The translations under genes were made by a program, and so were the position numbers. The notes under the pieces are model-generated. The model was not told where the DNA came from. It worked only from the letters and a program-made list of their open reading frames with translations, and did not search any database. From assembly GCA_051648405.1 (NCBI GenBank), contig JBOFFC010000139.1, positions 1 through 50,480 of the forward strand: DNA of 50,480 nucleotides. The letters are read 5' to 3'. Below are positions 26,712 through 34,596 of this stretch, in pieces (the stretch's first letter is position 1; each line of letters opens with the position of its first letter). Source of the stretch: JBOFFC01 sp051648405. GTDB taxonomy: Bacteria; Planctomycetota; Planctomycetia; Pirellulales; Lacipirellulaceae.

Positions 26712-27042
26712 GATGGGGCCGTCTGTTCCGGGAAAAGTGGTGGGAGCGGCAACGGTTGCCTCGCGATCCGCGTACGCCGCTCAGTCCTTAGTTTACCGCT
26801 TGTGAACGGCCGGTGCACGCGTTGCTCCAGAGCCACGCCCAACGGGCCCCGACCGGCCGTTCCGCGGTCCAATTCCAACGATCGAAGCCGGCGGCGCCAG
26901 GTGCGATGCGCACTTGAAACGCCGTGCGTTGCCGTTTGTTGACTTCGCAGCCGCGTGACGTAGGTATTTCACAACCGCATCGTGCGCGCACCCGGCGTGC
27001 CCGACGCCAACGGAATGCCTCAAACTAATACGGTTTCCCGTC
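26712..27042. other. Divergent intergenic region between xylanase and NtrC-type regulator
   Basis: No gene is seen in these 331 bases. A plus-strand promoter candidate for the regulator is TTGACT (26939-26944), a 16-bp spacer and TAGGTA (26961-26966), about 77 bp before the start codon. I did not find a good -24/-12 sigma-54 element facing the xylanase. Confidence 0.5.
26939..26966 (+). promoter_or_regulatory. Candidate sigma70 promoter of the NtrC-type regulator
   Basis: TTGACT and TAGGTA are separated by 16 bp, an AT-richer patch in GC-rich DNA. The -35 box matches five of six consensus bases; the -10 is weaker. Confidence 0.35.
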
Positions 27043-28479
27043 ATGCGACCCGGCGCCAACCCGCGCACCGTCTCCAGCGCCGTCCCCACGACCGTGCAGG
27101 GATCGCTGCTATTGGTCGATGACGACCGCCATGTGCTCGAGTCGATGGCCGACTGGCTACGCGACCACGGCCTCGAAGTCGAAACCGCGACAGGGTACGC
27201 CGACGCGTTGCGGAAGATCGCCGACCGGCCCTACGACCTCGTGCTGAGCGACATCCGACTGGGGGACGGCGACGGCTTCGACTTGCTCGAGCAGACGCTC
27301 CGCCGCCGGCCCGAGACGCAGGTCCTGCTGCTCACCGGCTACGGGACGGCCGACTCGGCGATCGAGGCGATCCGCGCCGGCGCGTTCGACTACCTCACCA
27401 AGCCGCTGATCGACGACGAGCTGTTGATGGCGATCGAGCGGGCCCTGTCGCAGCGTCAGGTGCTCGCCGAGAATTCGCAGCTCAAGTCCGAGCTCGACCG
27501 CAAGCACGGCATGGGGCACATCATCGGGTCCGACCCCCGCATGCGCCGCGTGTTCGACGTCATCGAGCAGATCGCCGACACCCGCGCGACGGTCCTCGTG
27601 ACCGGCGAGAGCGGCACCGGCAAGAGCCTGATCGCTCGCGCGATCCACCACCGCAGCGACCGCCGCGGCGGGCCGTTCGTCGAAGTGGCGTGCGGGGCGC
27701 TCCCGGAGAACCTGCTCGAAAGCGAGCTGTTCGGGCACGTCGCCGGGGCGTTCACCGGCGCGGTCGGCGCCAAGATGGGCAAGTTCCTGCAAGCCGACGG
27801 GGGGACGATCTTCCTCGACGAGATCGGCACCGCGACCCCGGCTCTGCAGGTGAAGCTGCTGCGTGTGCTGCAAGAGCTCGCGTTCGAGGCGGTCGGCGGG
27901 ACCGAGACGCACCGCGTCGATGTCCGCGTCGTGCTCGCCACGAACGAGGACCTAGCGAAGAACGTCACCGACGGGAAGTTCCGCCAGGACCTCTACTACC
28001 GCGTCAACGTCATCAACATCGAGCTCCCGCCGCTGCGCAACCGGCCGAGCGACGTGCCGCTACTCGCCCAGCGGTTCCTGGATGAGGTCCGCGAGGACGC
28101 CAACCGCCCGAACGTCACCGGCTTCTCCGACGAGGCGATCGCCGCGATGCAGCGGCACGCGTGGCGTGGCAACGTGCGCGAGCTGCAGAACGTCGTCGAG
28201 CGCGCCGTGTTGCTCGGCAAGGGCCCGGTGCTTCAGGTCTACGACCTCCCCCCCGACTTCCGCCTGGCGACCGGCGCGGTCCACGGCGAGGCGATCGGCT
28301 ACACGGGCAAGTCGCTAAAGGAATCGCTCGAAGGTCCCGAGCGGCAGATCATCCTTGGGGTGCTCGAGGGGAACGGCTGGAACCGCAACCTGACGGCCGA
28401 CCAGCTCGGCATCAACCGCACAACGCTCTACAAGAAGATGAAGCGTCTGGGGCTTGAGGACCGGGCCGAGGCGCGCTGA
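27043..28479 (+). CDS. NtrC-family sigma-54-dependent response regulator
   Basis: This 478-residue protein has three domains. The receiver is at about 20-135, with the acidic patch DDD (26-28), phospho-acceptor Asp70 in LVLSDIR, and Lys120. The AAA+ domain has Walker A GESGTGKS (188-195), the sigma-54 contact loop GAFTGA (235-240) intact, and Walker B GGTIFLDE (253-260). The C-terminal Fis-type helix-turn-helix includes LTADQLGINRTTLYKKMKRL. It would activate transcription with RNA polymerase-sigma54 after phosphorylation. No histidine kinase is adjacent, so it is an orphan in this window. It is divergent from the xylanase gene. Confidence 0.96.
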   Translation: MRPGANPRTVSSAVPTTVQGSLLLVDDDRHVLESMADWLRDHGLEVETATGYADALRKIADRPYDLVLSDIRLGDGDGFDLLEQTLRRRPETQVLLLTGYGTADSAIEAIRAGAFDYLTKPLIDDELLMAIERALSQRQVLAENSQLKSELDRKHGMGHIIGSDPRMRRVFDVIEQIADTRATVLVTGESGTGKSLIARAIHHRSDRRGGPFVEVACGALPENLLESELFGHVAGAFTGAVGAKMGKFLQADGGTIFLDEIGTATPALQVKLLRVLQELAFEAVGGTETHRVDVRVVLATNEDLAKNVTDGKFRQDLYYRVNVINIELPPLRNRPSDVPLLAQRFLDEVREDANRPNVTGFSDEAIAAMQRHAWRGNVRELQNVVERAVLLGKGPVLQVYDLPPDFRLATGAVHGEAIGYTGKSLKESLEGPERQIILGVLEGNGWNRNLTADQLGINRTTLYKKMKRLGLEDRAEAR

Positions 28480-28489
28480 GCGGCGCGGC

Positions 28490-28792
28490 TCACGGCATCT
28501 CCCAGTATCCCGGCCGACGACTAGCGTGGGCGACTGCCACAACGACGACTTCGACATCGTCCGCGTGAAACAGCACAAGGTACGGAAAGCGTTCCACGAT
28601 CGCCCTTCGCAAAGGGTTGCGAAGAGGCGCCCCTTCATAGAAGCCGAACTGCCGGGGACGACCCAAGACCCGCCCTATTGTCGCGTCGAGCGCCTTGAGG
28701 AAGTTGTCGCCGCGGCCCGGAGCTCGCTCGTCGAGGAACAAGATCGCCTCGGCGATCTCCGACTCGGCTCTCGGAAGGACTCGCAGGATCAT
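28490..28792 (-). CDS. RelE/ParE-family toxin
   Basis: This 100-residue protein starts MILRVLPRAESEIAEAILFL and contains DERAPGRGDNFLKALDATIG, then YLVLFHADDVEVVVVAVAHA, the beta-sheet core of ParE/RelE toxins. The C-terminal HASRRPGYWEMP fits the family. It overlaps the upstream antitoxin by four bases (ATGA). Whether it acts on gyrase (ParE) or on ribosome-bound mRNA (RelE) cannot be read from sequence. Confidence 0.9.
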   Translation of the reverse strand: MILRVLPRAESEIAEAILFLDERAPGRGDNFLKALDATIGRVLGRPRQFGFYEGAPLRNPLRRAIVERFPYLVLFHADDVEVVVVAVAHASRRPGYWEMP

Positions 28793-29049
28793 ACCTGGTC
28801 GTCACTCGGCCTGCCGCGAACGAGCGACTCGAGCCGACTTCGCACCACGGACCACTCCTCCGCCGTCGTCTGCCCCGAGGCGTACTCGTCAAAGCGCCGA
28901 TCGAGCTCCTCGAAAAACCCCGGCGATGCCTCGTCCAGCACCCCGCCCGGCGTCGGCAGACTTTCCACCAACGCGGCGACGAGCGCTTCGCGATCCGCAA
29001 CCGGAAGCGACAGCGCGGCGAAGGTCAGGTCTTCGATCGACGCGTTCAT
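28789..29049 (-). CDS. Addiction-module antitoxin (TIGR02574-like)
   Basis: This 86-residue protein starts MNASIEDLTFAALSLPVADR, then EALVAALVESLPTP, the typical opening of the putative addiction-module component family that pairs with RelE/ParE toxins. FFEELDRRFDEYASGQTTAEEW is the toxin-binding region by analogy. The ATG at 29049 lies only seven bases after a TATACT box (29057-29062 on the minus strand), which suggests a leaderless message. It is coupled to the downstream toxin by an ATGA overlap. Confidence 0.9.
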   Translation of the reverse strand: MNASIEDLTFAALSLPVADREALVAALVESLPTPGGVLDEASPGFFEELDRRFDEYASGQTTAEEWSVVRSRLESLVRGRPSDDQV

Positions 29050-29056
29050 GTGTTTA

Positions 29057-29062
29057 AGTATA
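29057..29062 (-). promoter_or_regulatory. Candidate -10 element of the relE/parE-type operon
   Basis: TATACT is read on the minus strand and ends seven bases before the antitoxin ATG. Transcription would start at or next to the start codon, and no Shine-Dalgarno fits in between. Confidence 0.5.
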
Positions 29063-29095
29063 CACGACCGGGAAGCCGCACGTCGATCTGTCCGA

Positions 29096-29602
29096 TCACG
29101 GGTCCGCCAACTCCAGCCCCGGCGCCGCCCCCGAGGGTTCGAGCCGCGCGACCTCGGCGGGCTTCGTCGGCTCGACGTGCTTCAGGTCGTCGGCTTCGAA
29201 CGCCCGTTCGAGCGCTGTCCCGTCGGCGGTGGTGATCCAGTAGCGGACGGCCTGCTCGTGGTCGTCCCACCACACCTCGCGCACGTGCCCGGTGTGCGGC
29301 TCGTTCTTCAGGCCGCGCGGGCGGACCTCGACCCAGTCGCCGATCGAAAACCCTTCGAAGGGCGCCTCGCGCCACAGCGTGCGCCGGACCCGCAGGCGGT
29401 CGGCGCCGTAGTGCAGCACGACGTACTCACCCGACTCGGCGGGGACGACACCGTCGCGCCGCCAGACTCGCGGGCCGGGGATCGTCCGACGAGCGAGCGC
29501 GACGTCCTCGGGGTGGACCCACGCGTCGCCGTCCTCCGGCCACCACGGGTAGTACCCGTGCTTGGGATCGACCTTCAGCGGCGGGAGGGGTTCGTCGGGC
29601 AT
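29096..29602 (-). CDS. Hypothetical planctomycete protein (168 aa)
   Basis: The protein has 168 residues from the ATG at 29602. The frame stays open upstream to 29857, but that part overlaps the divergent ATPase gene and looks like shadow. It starts MPDEPLPPLKVDPKHGYYPW, then WPEDGDAWVHPEDV, and continues with beta-rich segments: YVVLHYGADRLRVRRTLW, then GDWVEVRPRGLKNEPHTGHV and REVWWDDHEQAVRYWI. It is rich in Trp and Pro and has no membrane segment. It resembles a small SH3-like or beta-barrel protein, but I cannot assign a family. It is divergent from the KAP-like ATPase. Confidence 0.75.
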   Translation of the reverse strand: MPDEPLPPLKVDPKHGYYPWWPEDGDAWVHPEDVALARRTIPGPRVWRRDGVVPAESGEYVVLHYGADRLRVRRTLWREAPFEGFSIGDWVEVRPRGLKNEPHTGHVREVWWDDHEQAVRYWITTADGTALERAFEADDLKHVEPTKPAEVARLEPSGAAPGLELADP

Positions 29603-29732
29603 GCGGCGACCAGTGGTAGGACCTGTTGCGATTGTAACAACCACCCCGCCGCCGGGGCGCGCAGCGGGCTGCGTCGCGGCGTAAACTAGCCGGACCCCGG
29701 ACCCCCACTCGTTTCGCAGCCCTGCCCCGCCG

Positions 29733-31232
29733 ATGCGCACCAACGACTTCCTCGCCCACCACGGGGTCGCCACGAACCCGTTCGCCGAAGAGGACGCCCA
29801 GACCGACCAGGTGTTCAAGGTCCGCTGCGTCGATGTCCGGCACCCGGCCTGGGACAAAGTTTACGGCGACCCGTCCGACCCGGCGACGTCGCTCGTCTTC
29901 GGCGAGAAGGGCGCCGGCAAGACGGCCATGCGGCTGCAGATCGCCGATACCGTCGAGAAGCACAACGCTTCAGCGGCCGAGGGGCAGCGCGTGTGGGTTG
30001 TCGAGTACGACGATTTCAATCCGCTGCTCGACCACTTCGCCGATCGGCTTTCGGCTCGCAAGCAACGCGACCCGGCGCGGGTGCTCGCCGAGTGGAAGCT
30101 TTGGGACCACATGGACGGGATCCTGTCGCTCGCCGTCACCGACCTAGTGGACCACTTGCTAGGAGTCCGCCCGCCGCGCGGGCCCGCCGCCAATCGGCTA
30201 TCGGGCGCTGCGCCCCACCGGATGCTCGACGCCTCTCAGAAGCGCGACTTGCTGCTACTGGCGGCTTGCTACGACAACTCGAGCGCCGAGCCGCATTCCG
30301 AGCGCTGGGGCCGGCTGCGCCGCTTGCTGCGTGCACCGCGTTGGCGCGCGCTCGGTTGGTTCGCGCTCGGGCTGGCGATCACCGTCGCGATCGTCGGCAC
30401 GATCGCCGCTACCCAGCAGTGGGGCGTGGTCCGGTCCCCTTTGCCGTACATCGCGATCGCGGCGGGCTGGGCGCCGTGGGCTTGGAAGTGGCTGGTCCGC
30501 AACGTGCGGGCGATGCGCGTCGCCGGGAACGTCCGCGTCCTGCGCCGCGAGACGGGGGTCACGCGCGACCTGCTGATGGCGTTCACCTCACGCGAGCTCG
30601 AGAACCAGCCCCTCCCCGAGCGCCGCCAGACCGACGACCGCTACGAGCTGCTCGGCAAGCTGCAGTCGGTGCTCCGCTCGATGGGGGTCTCGGGGCTCGT
30701 GGTGCTGGTCGATCGCGTCGATGAGCCGCACCTGACCGGCGGCCGCGTCGAGCACATGCGCGACTTCATCTGGTCGATGCTCGACAACAAGTTCCTCAAG
30801 CAACCGGGCCTCGGCCTCAAGCTGCTGCTTCCGGCCGAGCTGATGGAGCACCTCAACCGCGAGGGACGCGACTTCCACCAGCGGGCGCGGCTCGACAAGC
30901 AAAACGTGATCCCGTCGCTCGACTGGACCGGCGAAGCGCTCGGCGACTTGGCGAATGCGCGGCTGGCCGCCTGCGCCGTGGCGGGCACGTCCCCCACGCT
31001 CCGCGAATTGATCGACCCGGCGGTCGGCGACCGGCGGATCATCGACGCCCTGCGTTCACTCCGCACGCCGCGGCACGTTTTTCGCTTCCTGTTCCGCATG
31101 ATCACCACGCACTGCGGCGCCCACGCCGACTCGGCGCCCGTGTGGCGGGTCGCGCCGGAGACGTTCGAGGCGGTGCTAGCGGTCTACGCGCGGGAGCAAG
31201 CGTCGATCGACCGTGGCCTGAGCGCGAGCTGA
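29733..31232 (+). CDS. KAP-like P-loop ATPase with two inserted membrane segments
   Basis: The protein has 499 residues. Walker A GEKGAGKT is at 57-64, followed by VWVVEYDDFNPLLDHF. Two membrane segments lie at about 206-226 (GWFALGLAITVAIVGTIAA) and 236-254 (PLPYIAIAAGWAPWAWKWL). The Walker B-like strand GLVVLVDRVDEPHLTG is near 321-336, after the membrane segments. Membrane helices inserted between Walker A and B are the hallmark of KAP P-loop NTPases. The rest has no recognised domain, though the C-terminal half (RRIIDALRSLRTPRHVFRFL) looks helical and STAND-like. It is probably an inner-membrane protein with the ATPase in the cytoplasm. The N-terminus FLAHHGVATNPFAEEDAQ supports the chosen ATG. 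Confidence 0.75.
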   Translation: MRTNDFLAHHGVATNPFAEEDAQTDQVFKVRCVDVRHPAWDKVYGDPSDPATSLVFGEKGAGKTAMRLQIADTVEKHNASAAEGQRVWVVEYDDFNPLLDHFADRLSARKQRDPARVLAEWKLWDHMDGILSLAVTDLVDHLLGVRPPRGPAANRLSGAAPHRMLDASQKRDLLLLAACYDNSSAEPHSERWGRLRRLLRAPRWRALGWFALGLAITVAIVGTIAATQQWGVVRSPLPYIAIAAGWAPWAWKWLVRNVRAMRVAGNVRVLRRETGVTRDLLMAFTSRELENQPLPERRQTDDRYELLGKLQSVLRSMGVSGLVVLVDRVDEPHLTGGRVEHMRDFIWSMLDNKFLKQPGLGLKLLLPAELMEHLNREGRDFHQRARLDKQNVIPSLDWTGEALGDLANARLAACAVAGTSPTLRELIDPAVGDRRIIDALRSLRTPRHVFRFLFRMITTHCGAHADSAPVWRVAPETFEAVLAVYAREQASIDRGLSAS

Positions 31233-31323
31233 GCGCGCGGTTGACCGGCGCGGCGTGATTTGCGAGCCTGCGGCCAGTGGGGTGGAGCCCCGCGCACGTT
31301 TCGCACCGCAGGAGGGAGCCCGC

Positions 31324-31935
31324 ATGCGTTCGCTGTCGGCCCTAGTACTCGCCACGATCGCCGCAACCCTTCTCGGCTGCGGTGGATCACCAACCACCGG
31401 CGCCCCGGCTACCGCCGCGGCGGGCCAGGTCGCCCCCGAGACCGATTCGACCGCGGCCACCGGCGAAGTGGCCGGCGTGGCCGAGCGTTTCTTGCAAGCG
31501 ATCCTCCGCGGCGACGCGGCCTCCGCCACGCGTTGGCTGACGCGCGTCGCGGCCGAGCGGGCGACGGCCAACCCGGCAATCCTTTCGCCGCTCGGCATGC
31601 GGTTCACGGAGTTGCGAGTCGGCGAGGTGCGGCGTTTGTCCGACTCCGAAGCGATCGCCCAGTGCCTGCTGCAGGAGGCGGTGGATAGCCCGTCCGAGGA
31701 GGTTTGCTGCCTCCTGCGCCGCGATTCCGATGGCTGGCGCGTGATGGGCCTGGCCTGCGACGCGGGCCCGGGCGCCGAACCGGCGATGATCGACTTCGAG
31801 CGGTCCGCCTCCCCCGCGAACCCGCCCGGCGGCCCGTCGCCGATCCCCGGGGCGGACGTTGTGGGGGCGCCAATCGAGGGGGGCCAGCCCGCGAGGCGAA
31901 CGGCCGAAGCGCCGAATTCGACCGACCGTCGCTAG
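31324..31935 (+). CDS. Lipoprotein, unknown function
   Basis: The protein has 203 residues from the ATG at 31324, with GGAGGGAG directly upstream. The signal peptide MRSLSALVLATIAATLLGC ends in the lipobox LLGC. The mature domain (GVAERFLQAILRGDAASATR, then WLTRVAAERATANPAI and SEAIAQCLLQEAVDSPSEEV) resembles small DUF4878/NTF2-like folds with a helix-rich start and beta sheet, but the match is weak. The tail is Pro/Gly-rich. It follows the KAP-like ATPase by about 90 bp on the same strand. Confidence 0.72.
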   Translation: MRSLSALVLATIAATLLGCGGSPTTGAPATAAAGQVAPETDSTAATGEVAGVAERFLQAILRGDAASATRWLTRVAAERATANPAILSPLGMRFTELRVGEVRRLSDSEAIAQCLLQEAVDSPSEEVCCLLRRDSDGWRVMGLACDAGPGAEPAMIDFERSASPANPPGGPSPIPGADVVGAPIEGGQPARRTAEAPNSTDRR

Positions 31936-32277
31936 CGGGCGCGCGGAGCACCCGGCCGCAGCCGGTGACGATCTCGCCCGATATTCGGGCTGAAATCGGG
32001 TCGATGGTCCGTCGTGAACCCCCCAATCGTCCCAGCATTTCCCCCACATGGGGGGGTGCGACGAATCTTCCCGGTGGCGCCGCTGCCCCTTTACACGCGG
32101 CGAGGGGGTGCTACCCTTGCTGACCCAGACCGCAGGGTCAACGCATTCTCCGCACATCGCGGGATCGTGCGTCTCCCTGTTTTCGGGCTGGGCCCCCGGC
32201 CACGGTGGCTGGGGAAAGGCGACTACGGGGTCGGCCCGCATGCTGCCCCACACCCCCACCGTTACGGGAGACCTGAA
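31936..32277. other. Leader and promoter region of the Cys-rich protein
   Basis: There is no gene in these 342 bases. The stretch contains an imperfect hairpin of C- and G-runs (about 32041-32056, cccccacatggggggg) and a sigma70-like promoter TTTACA (32090-32095), 16 bp, TACCCT (32112-32117). That leaves a leader of about 155 bases before the Cys-rich gene. Confidence 0.5.
32090..32117 (+). promoter_or_regulatory. Candidate sigma70 promoter of the Cys-rich gene
   Basis: TTTACA matches five of six bases of the -35 consensus. TACCCT matches four of six of the -10 at a 16-bp spacing. Together they would leave a long 5' leader. Confidence 0.35.
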
Positions 32278-32682
32278 ATGAAGTTCGTTCGCGTTACGAT
32301 GCTGTTGGCCGCTGCTGCGGTCGTTCTGTCGGCCACGTCGGCCGAGGCCGGTCGTCGCCACCGCAAGAGCTGCGAGCCGGTTTGCTGCGAGGCTGCTCCG
32401 GTTTGCTGCGAAGCGGCCCCTGTCTGCTGCGAAGCCCCGGCTCCCGTTTGCTGCGAAACCCCGGCCCCCGCGCCGTGCGTTCAGGCCGCTCCGGCGCCGT
32501 GCGTCGAGGCCGCTCCGGCCCCGTGCGTCGAGGCCGCTCCGGCTCCGTGCTGCGAAGAGCCCGCCCCTTGCTGCGAGCCGGCCCCGGTTTGTTGCGACCC
32601 GTGCTGCAAGCCGAAGCGCTGCGGTCTGTTCGCTCGCATGAAGGCCAAGCGTGCTTGCTGCGCCCCGGCCTGCGGCTGCTGA
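32278..32682 (+). CDS. Secreted Cys-rich repeat protein
   Basis: The protein has 134 residues. The signal peptide MKFVRVTMLLAAAAVVLSAT is cleaved probably after SAEA. The mature part of about 110 residues contains 25 cysteines in repeats: PVCCEAA units, then APAPC(V/E) units, then PCCEEP and PVCCDPCC. It ends KRACCAPACGC. Such chains must be oxidised outside the cytoplasm and could form disulfide-cross-linked wall material or bind metal. The gene has its own promoter candidate and a strong terminator, so it is a single-gene unit. Function inferred only. Confidence 0.85.
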   Translation: MKFVRVTMLLAAAAVVLSATSAEAGRRHRKSCEPVCCEAAPVCCEAAPVCCEAPAPVCCETPAPAPCVQAAPAPCVEAAPAPCVEAAPAPCCEEPAPCCEPAPVCCDPCCKPKRCGLFARMKAKRACCAPACGC

Positions 32683-32697
32683 GCCTAGCCACGCGAA

Positions 32698-32719
32698 GGC
32701 CGCGTGCTAGCACGCGGCC
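32698..32719. repeat. 22-bp perfect palindrome after the Cys-rich gene
   Basis: This perfect palindrome has its centre between 32708 and 32709. Its core CGTGCTAGCACG recurs at 16051-16062 after another gene. It lies 16 bp beyond the stop and upstream of the intrinsic terminator, giving two tandem hairpins. Confidence 0.7.
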
Positions 32720-32735
32720 CGCGTGATCGAGATCG

Positions 32736-32769
32736 AGCCCCGCCATTCGTAAGAGTGGCGGGGCTTTTT
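32736..32769 (+). terminator. Rho-independent terminator of the Cys-rich gene
   Basis: The stem AGCCCCGCCA (32736-32745) pairs with TGGCGGGGCT (32756-32765) around a 10-base loop. TTTTT (32765-32769) follows. Confidence 0.92.
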
Positions 32770-32827
32770 CGTTTGGCGCGTTGAACGACGTCGATCGCGG
32801 CGGGCCCGGCTGCTAGTCTCCGCGACC

Positions 32828-33583
32828 ATGTCTTTCCAGGTCGCACTCGACGCCTACGCCGGTCCGCTGGACCTGCTGCTCTACCTCGTCCGCCGCGAGG
32901 AGGTCGAGCTCGCCGAGCTCCCGCTGGCGCGAGTGACGCAGCAGTACATGGAGTACGTAGCGCTCCTTGAGAAGCTCGACGTCGATGCGGTGGGCGAGTT
33001 CATCGACGTCGCGAGCACGCTGATCGAGCTCAAGTCACGTTCGGTTCTCCCGCAAGCCGACGACGGGACCGACGAGCCGCTCGAACCACAGGAACGGCTC
33101 GTCGAGCGCCTGCTCGAGTACAAGCAGGCACGCGACGGGGCCGCCCAGCTCGATCGGCTCCGCTCGGCGTGGCGGCTGCGACGGACGCGGCGAACGCCGC
33201 TTGGGGCCCAGGTCGAGCCGGGCGACGTCGATCGGCCGCTCGGGGGGGTCGAGCTTTGGGACCTCGTCTCGGCGTTCGCTCGCGTGCTGCGCGAACGGCT
33301 GACGCCAACCCCCGAGCCCGCGACGATCGTCTACGACGAAACGCCGGTCCACGTCCACATGCTGCGGACCTTCGAGCGGCTCCGGGGTGCGGGCCGCGCG
33401 GTCCCGTTCGCTGACCTTTTCCCGGAGGGCCCGGTGCACAAATCGACGATGATCGGCGTGTTCCTAGCGGTGCTCGAGCTCATGCGGCACGGGCACGCCG
33501 TCGCGACCCAGCAAGTACGCTACGGCCCGATCGAGCTGGGACTCGGAGGAGTGGCGCTCGACGTCACGCTCTACGCAGCGTGA
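32828..33583 (+). CDS. scpA: Segregation and condensation protein A
   Basis: The protein has 251 residues. The N-terminal FQVALDAYAGPLDLLLYLVRREEVEL and the helical EFIDVASTLIELKSRSVLPQ are the conserved kleisin ScpA block that binds the SMC neck. The C-terminal winged-helix part (FADLFPEGPVHKSTMIGVFL, then AVLELMRHGHAV) binds the SMC cap. It acts in chromosome condensation with Smc and ScpB. scpB is not adjacent here. The ATG follows a short gap after the terminator of the Cys-rich gene. Confidence 0.96.
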   Translation: MSFQVALDAYAGPLDLLLYLVRREEVELAELPLARVTQQYMEYVALLEKLDVDAVGEFIDVASTLIELKSRSVLPQADDGTDEPLEPQERLVERLLEYKQARDGAAQLDRLRSAWRLRRTRRTPLGAQVEPGDVDRPLGGVELWDLVSAFARVLRERLTPTPEPATIVYDETPVHVHMLRTFERLRGAGRAVPFADLFPEGPVHKSTMIGVFLAVLELMRHGHAVATQQVRYGPIELGLGGVALDVTLYAA

Positions 33584-33701
33584 CCGAGGCCCCGGGCCCC
33601 GTGACCCCGGCGCGCTGCGGGGTACGATACGAGGCCCGCACAGGGCGCATCGCCCCGAGCTCGCGTCCGCTGCGCCGCCCCCCCGCACCCCCCGTGACGA
33701 A

Positions 33702-34541
33702 TTGGTTCACAACGCCCCCGTCAAGACGCTCCAGCACGGCGACTTCTCCATCGAGGGCTACTCGCGCGCCGCAGTGCAAAGCTATTGGCGCCTGCCCGAG
33801 CTGAACCTGGGGTTCGACCTTGGCGCCCAGCCGTGGAGCTTCATGGGGACCGAGACGTGGTTCGTTTCGCACGGGCACCTCGACCACATCGCGGCGCTGC
33901 CGGTGTACGTTGCGCGGCGGCGGATGATGAAGATGGAGCCCCCCGTGATCTACCTCCCGGAGGAGACGATCCCGGCGGTGCGCGAGATCCTAAGGCACTT
34001 CACGCGGCTCGACCGCGGGCGGATGCCCGTCGATCTCCGCGGAGTGGCGCCGGGCATGGAGATCGAGCTTTCGCGGGAGCTCGTCGTCACGACCACCGCG
34101 ACAACGCACACCGTGCCGTCGGTCGGATTCGTCGTCTGGGACCGCCGCAAGAAGCTGCTCCCCGAGTACGCGAACCTCGCCGGAGAGCAGATCCGCGACC
34201 TACGCCTGGCGGGGACCGAAGTGACGCGCGAAGTCCGGACGCCGCTGGTCGCGTACCTGGGGGACAGCTCGCCGAAAGGGCTCGACGCGGCGCCCGAGAT
34301 GTACCAGGCGAAGGTGCTGATCGCCGAGATGACGTTCGTCGATCCCGAGCACCGCAAAGAGAAGATCCACAAGTTCGGCCACATGCACCTCGACGACTGG
34401 GTGGAGCGCCGCGAAGTGTTTCAGAACGAGCTCGTGATCGCCGCGCACCTGAGCACGCGCTACCACGCCCGGCAGGTCGAAGCGATCGTCAAGAAGGCCC
34501 TCCCCGACATGCTGGGCGGCCGGCTGCACCTGTGGCTCTAG
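33702..34541 (+). CDS. Metallo-beta-lactamase-fold hydrolase, RNase Z-like
   Basis: The protein has about 279 residues from a TTG at 33702. No ATG or GTG in this frame gives a complete N-terminal sheet, so the start is uncertain. The zinc motif SHGHLDHIAALP (HxHxDH) is intact. TTATTHTVPSVGFVVWDRRK, the aspartate in AYLGDSSPKGLD and the late His in AAHLSTRYHARQ fit RNase Z-type tRNA 3' processing enzymes and close relatives. It follows scpA by about 118 bp on the same strand. RNase Z proper usually has an extra exosite arm that is not obvious here. Confidence 0.85.
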   Translation: MVHNAPVKTLQHGDFSIEGYSRAAVQSYWRLPELNLGFDLGAQPWSFMGTETWFVSHGHLDHIAALPVYVARRRMMKMEPPVIYLPEETIPAVREILRHFTRLDRGRMPVDLRGVAPGMEIELSRELVVTTTATTHTVPSVGFVVWDRRKKLLPEYANLAGEQIRDLRLAGTEVTREVRTPLVAYLGDSSPKGLDAAPEMYQAKVLIAEMTFVDPEHRKEKIHKFGHMHLDDWVERREVFQNELVIAAHLSTRYHARQVEAIVKKALPDMLGGRLHLWL

Positions 34542-34571
34542 CGGGGGGCGAACGCCGTGGGCCGCACGGTG

Positions 34572-34577
34572 TATAGT
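34572..34577 (+). promoter_or_regulatory. Candidate -10 element of the third toxin-antitoxin operon
   Basis: TATAGT lies 20 bp before the antitoxin ATG. The Shine-Dalgarno GGAGGA starts only six bases after it, so the leader would be very short. Confidence 0.45.
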
Positions 34578-34596
34578 CCCGTTGGAGGATTTTCCT

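Noticed and set aside
29733..31232. Anti-phage defence island around the KAP-like ATPase
   Set aside because: Neighbours are a lipoprotein, a structural Cys-rich protein and scpA. There are no nucleases, retrons, restriction genes or integrase, so a defence island is not supported.
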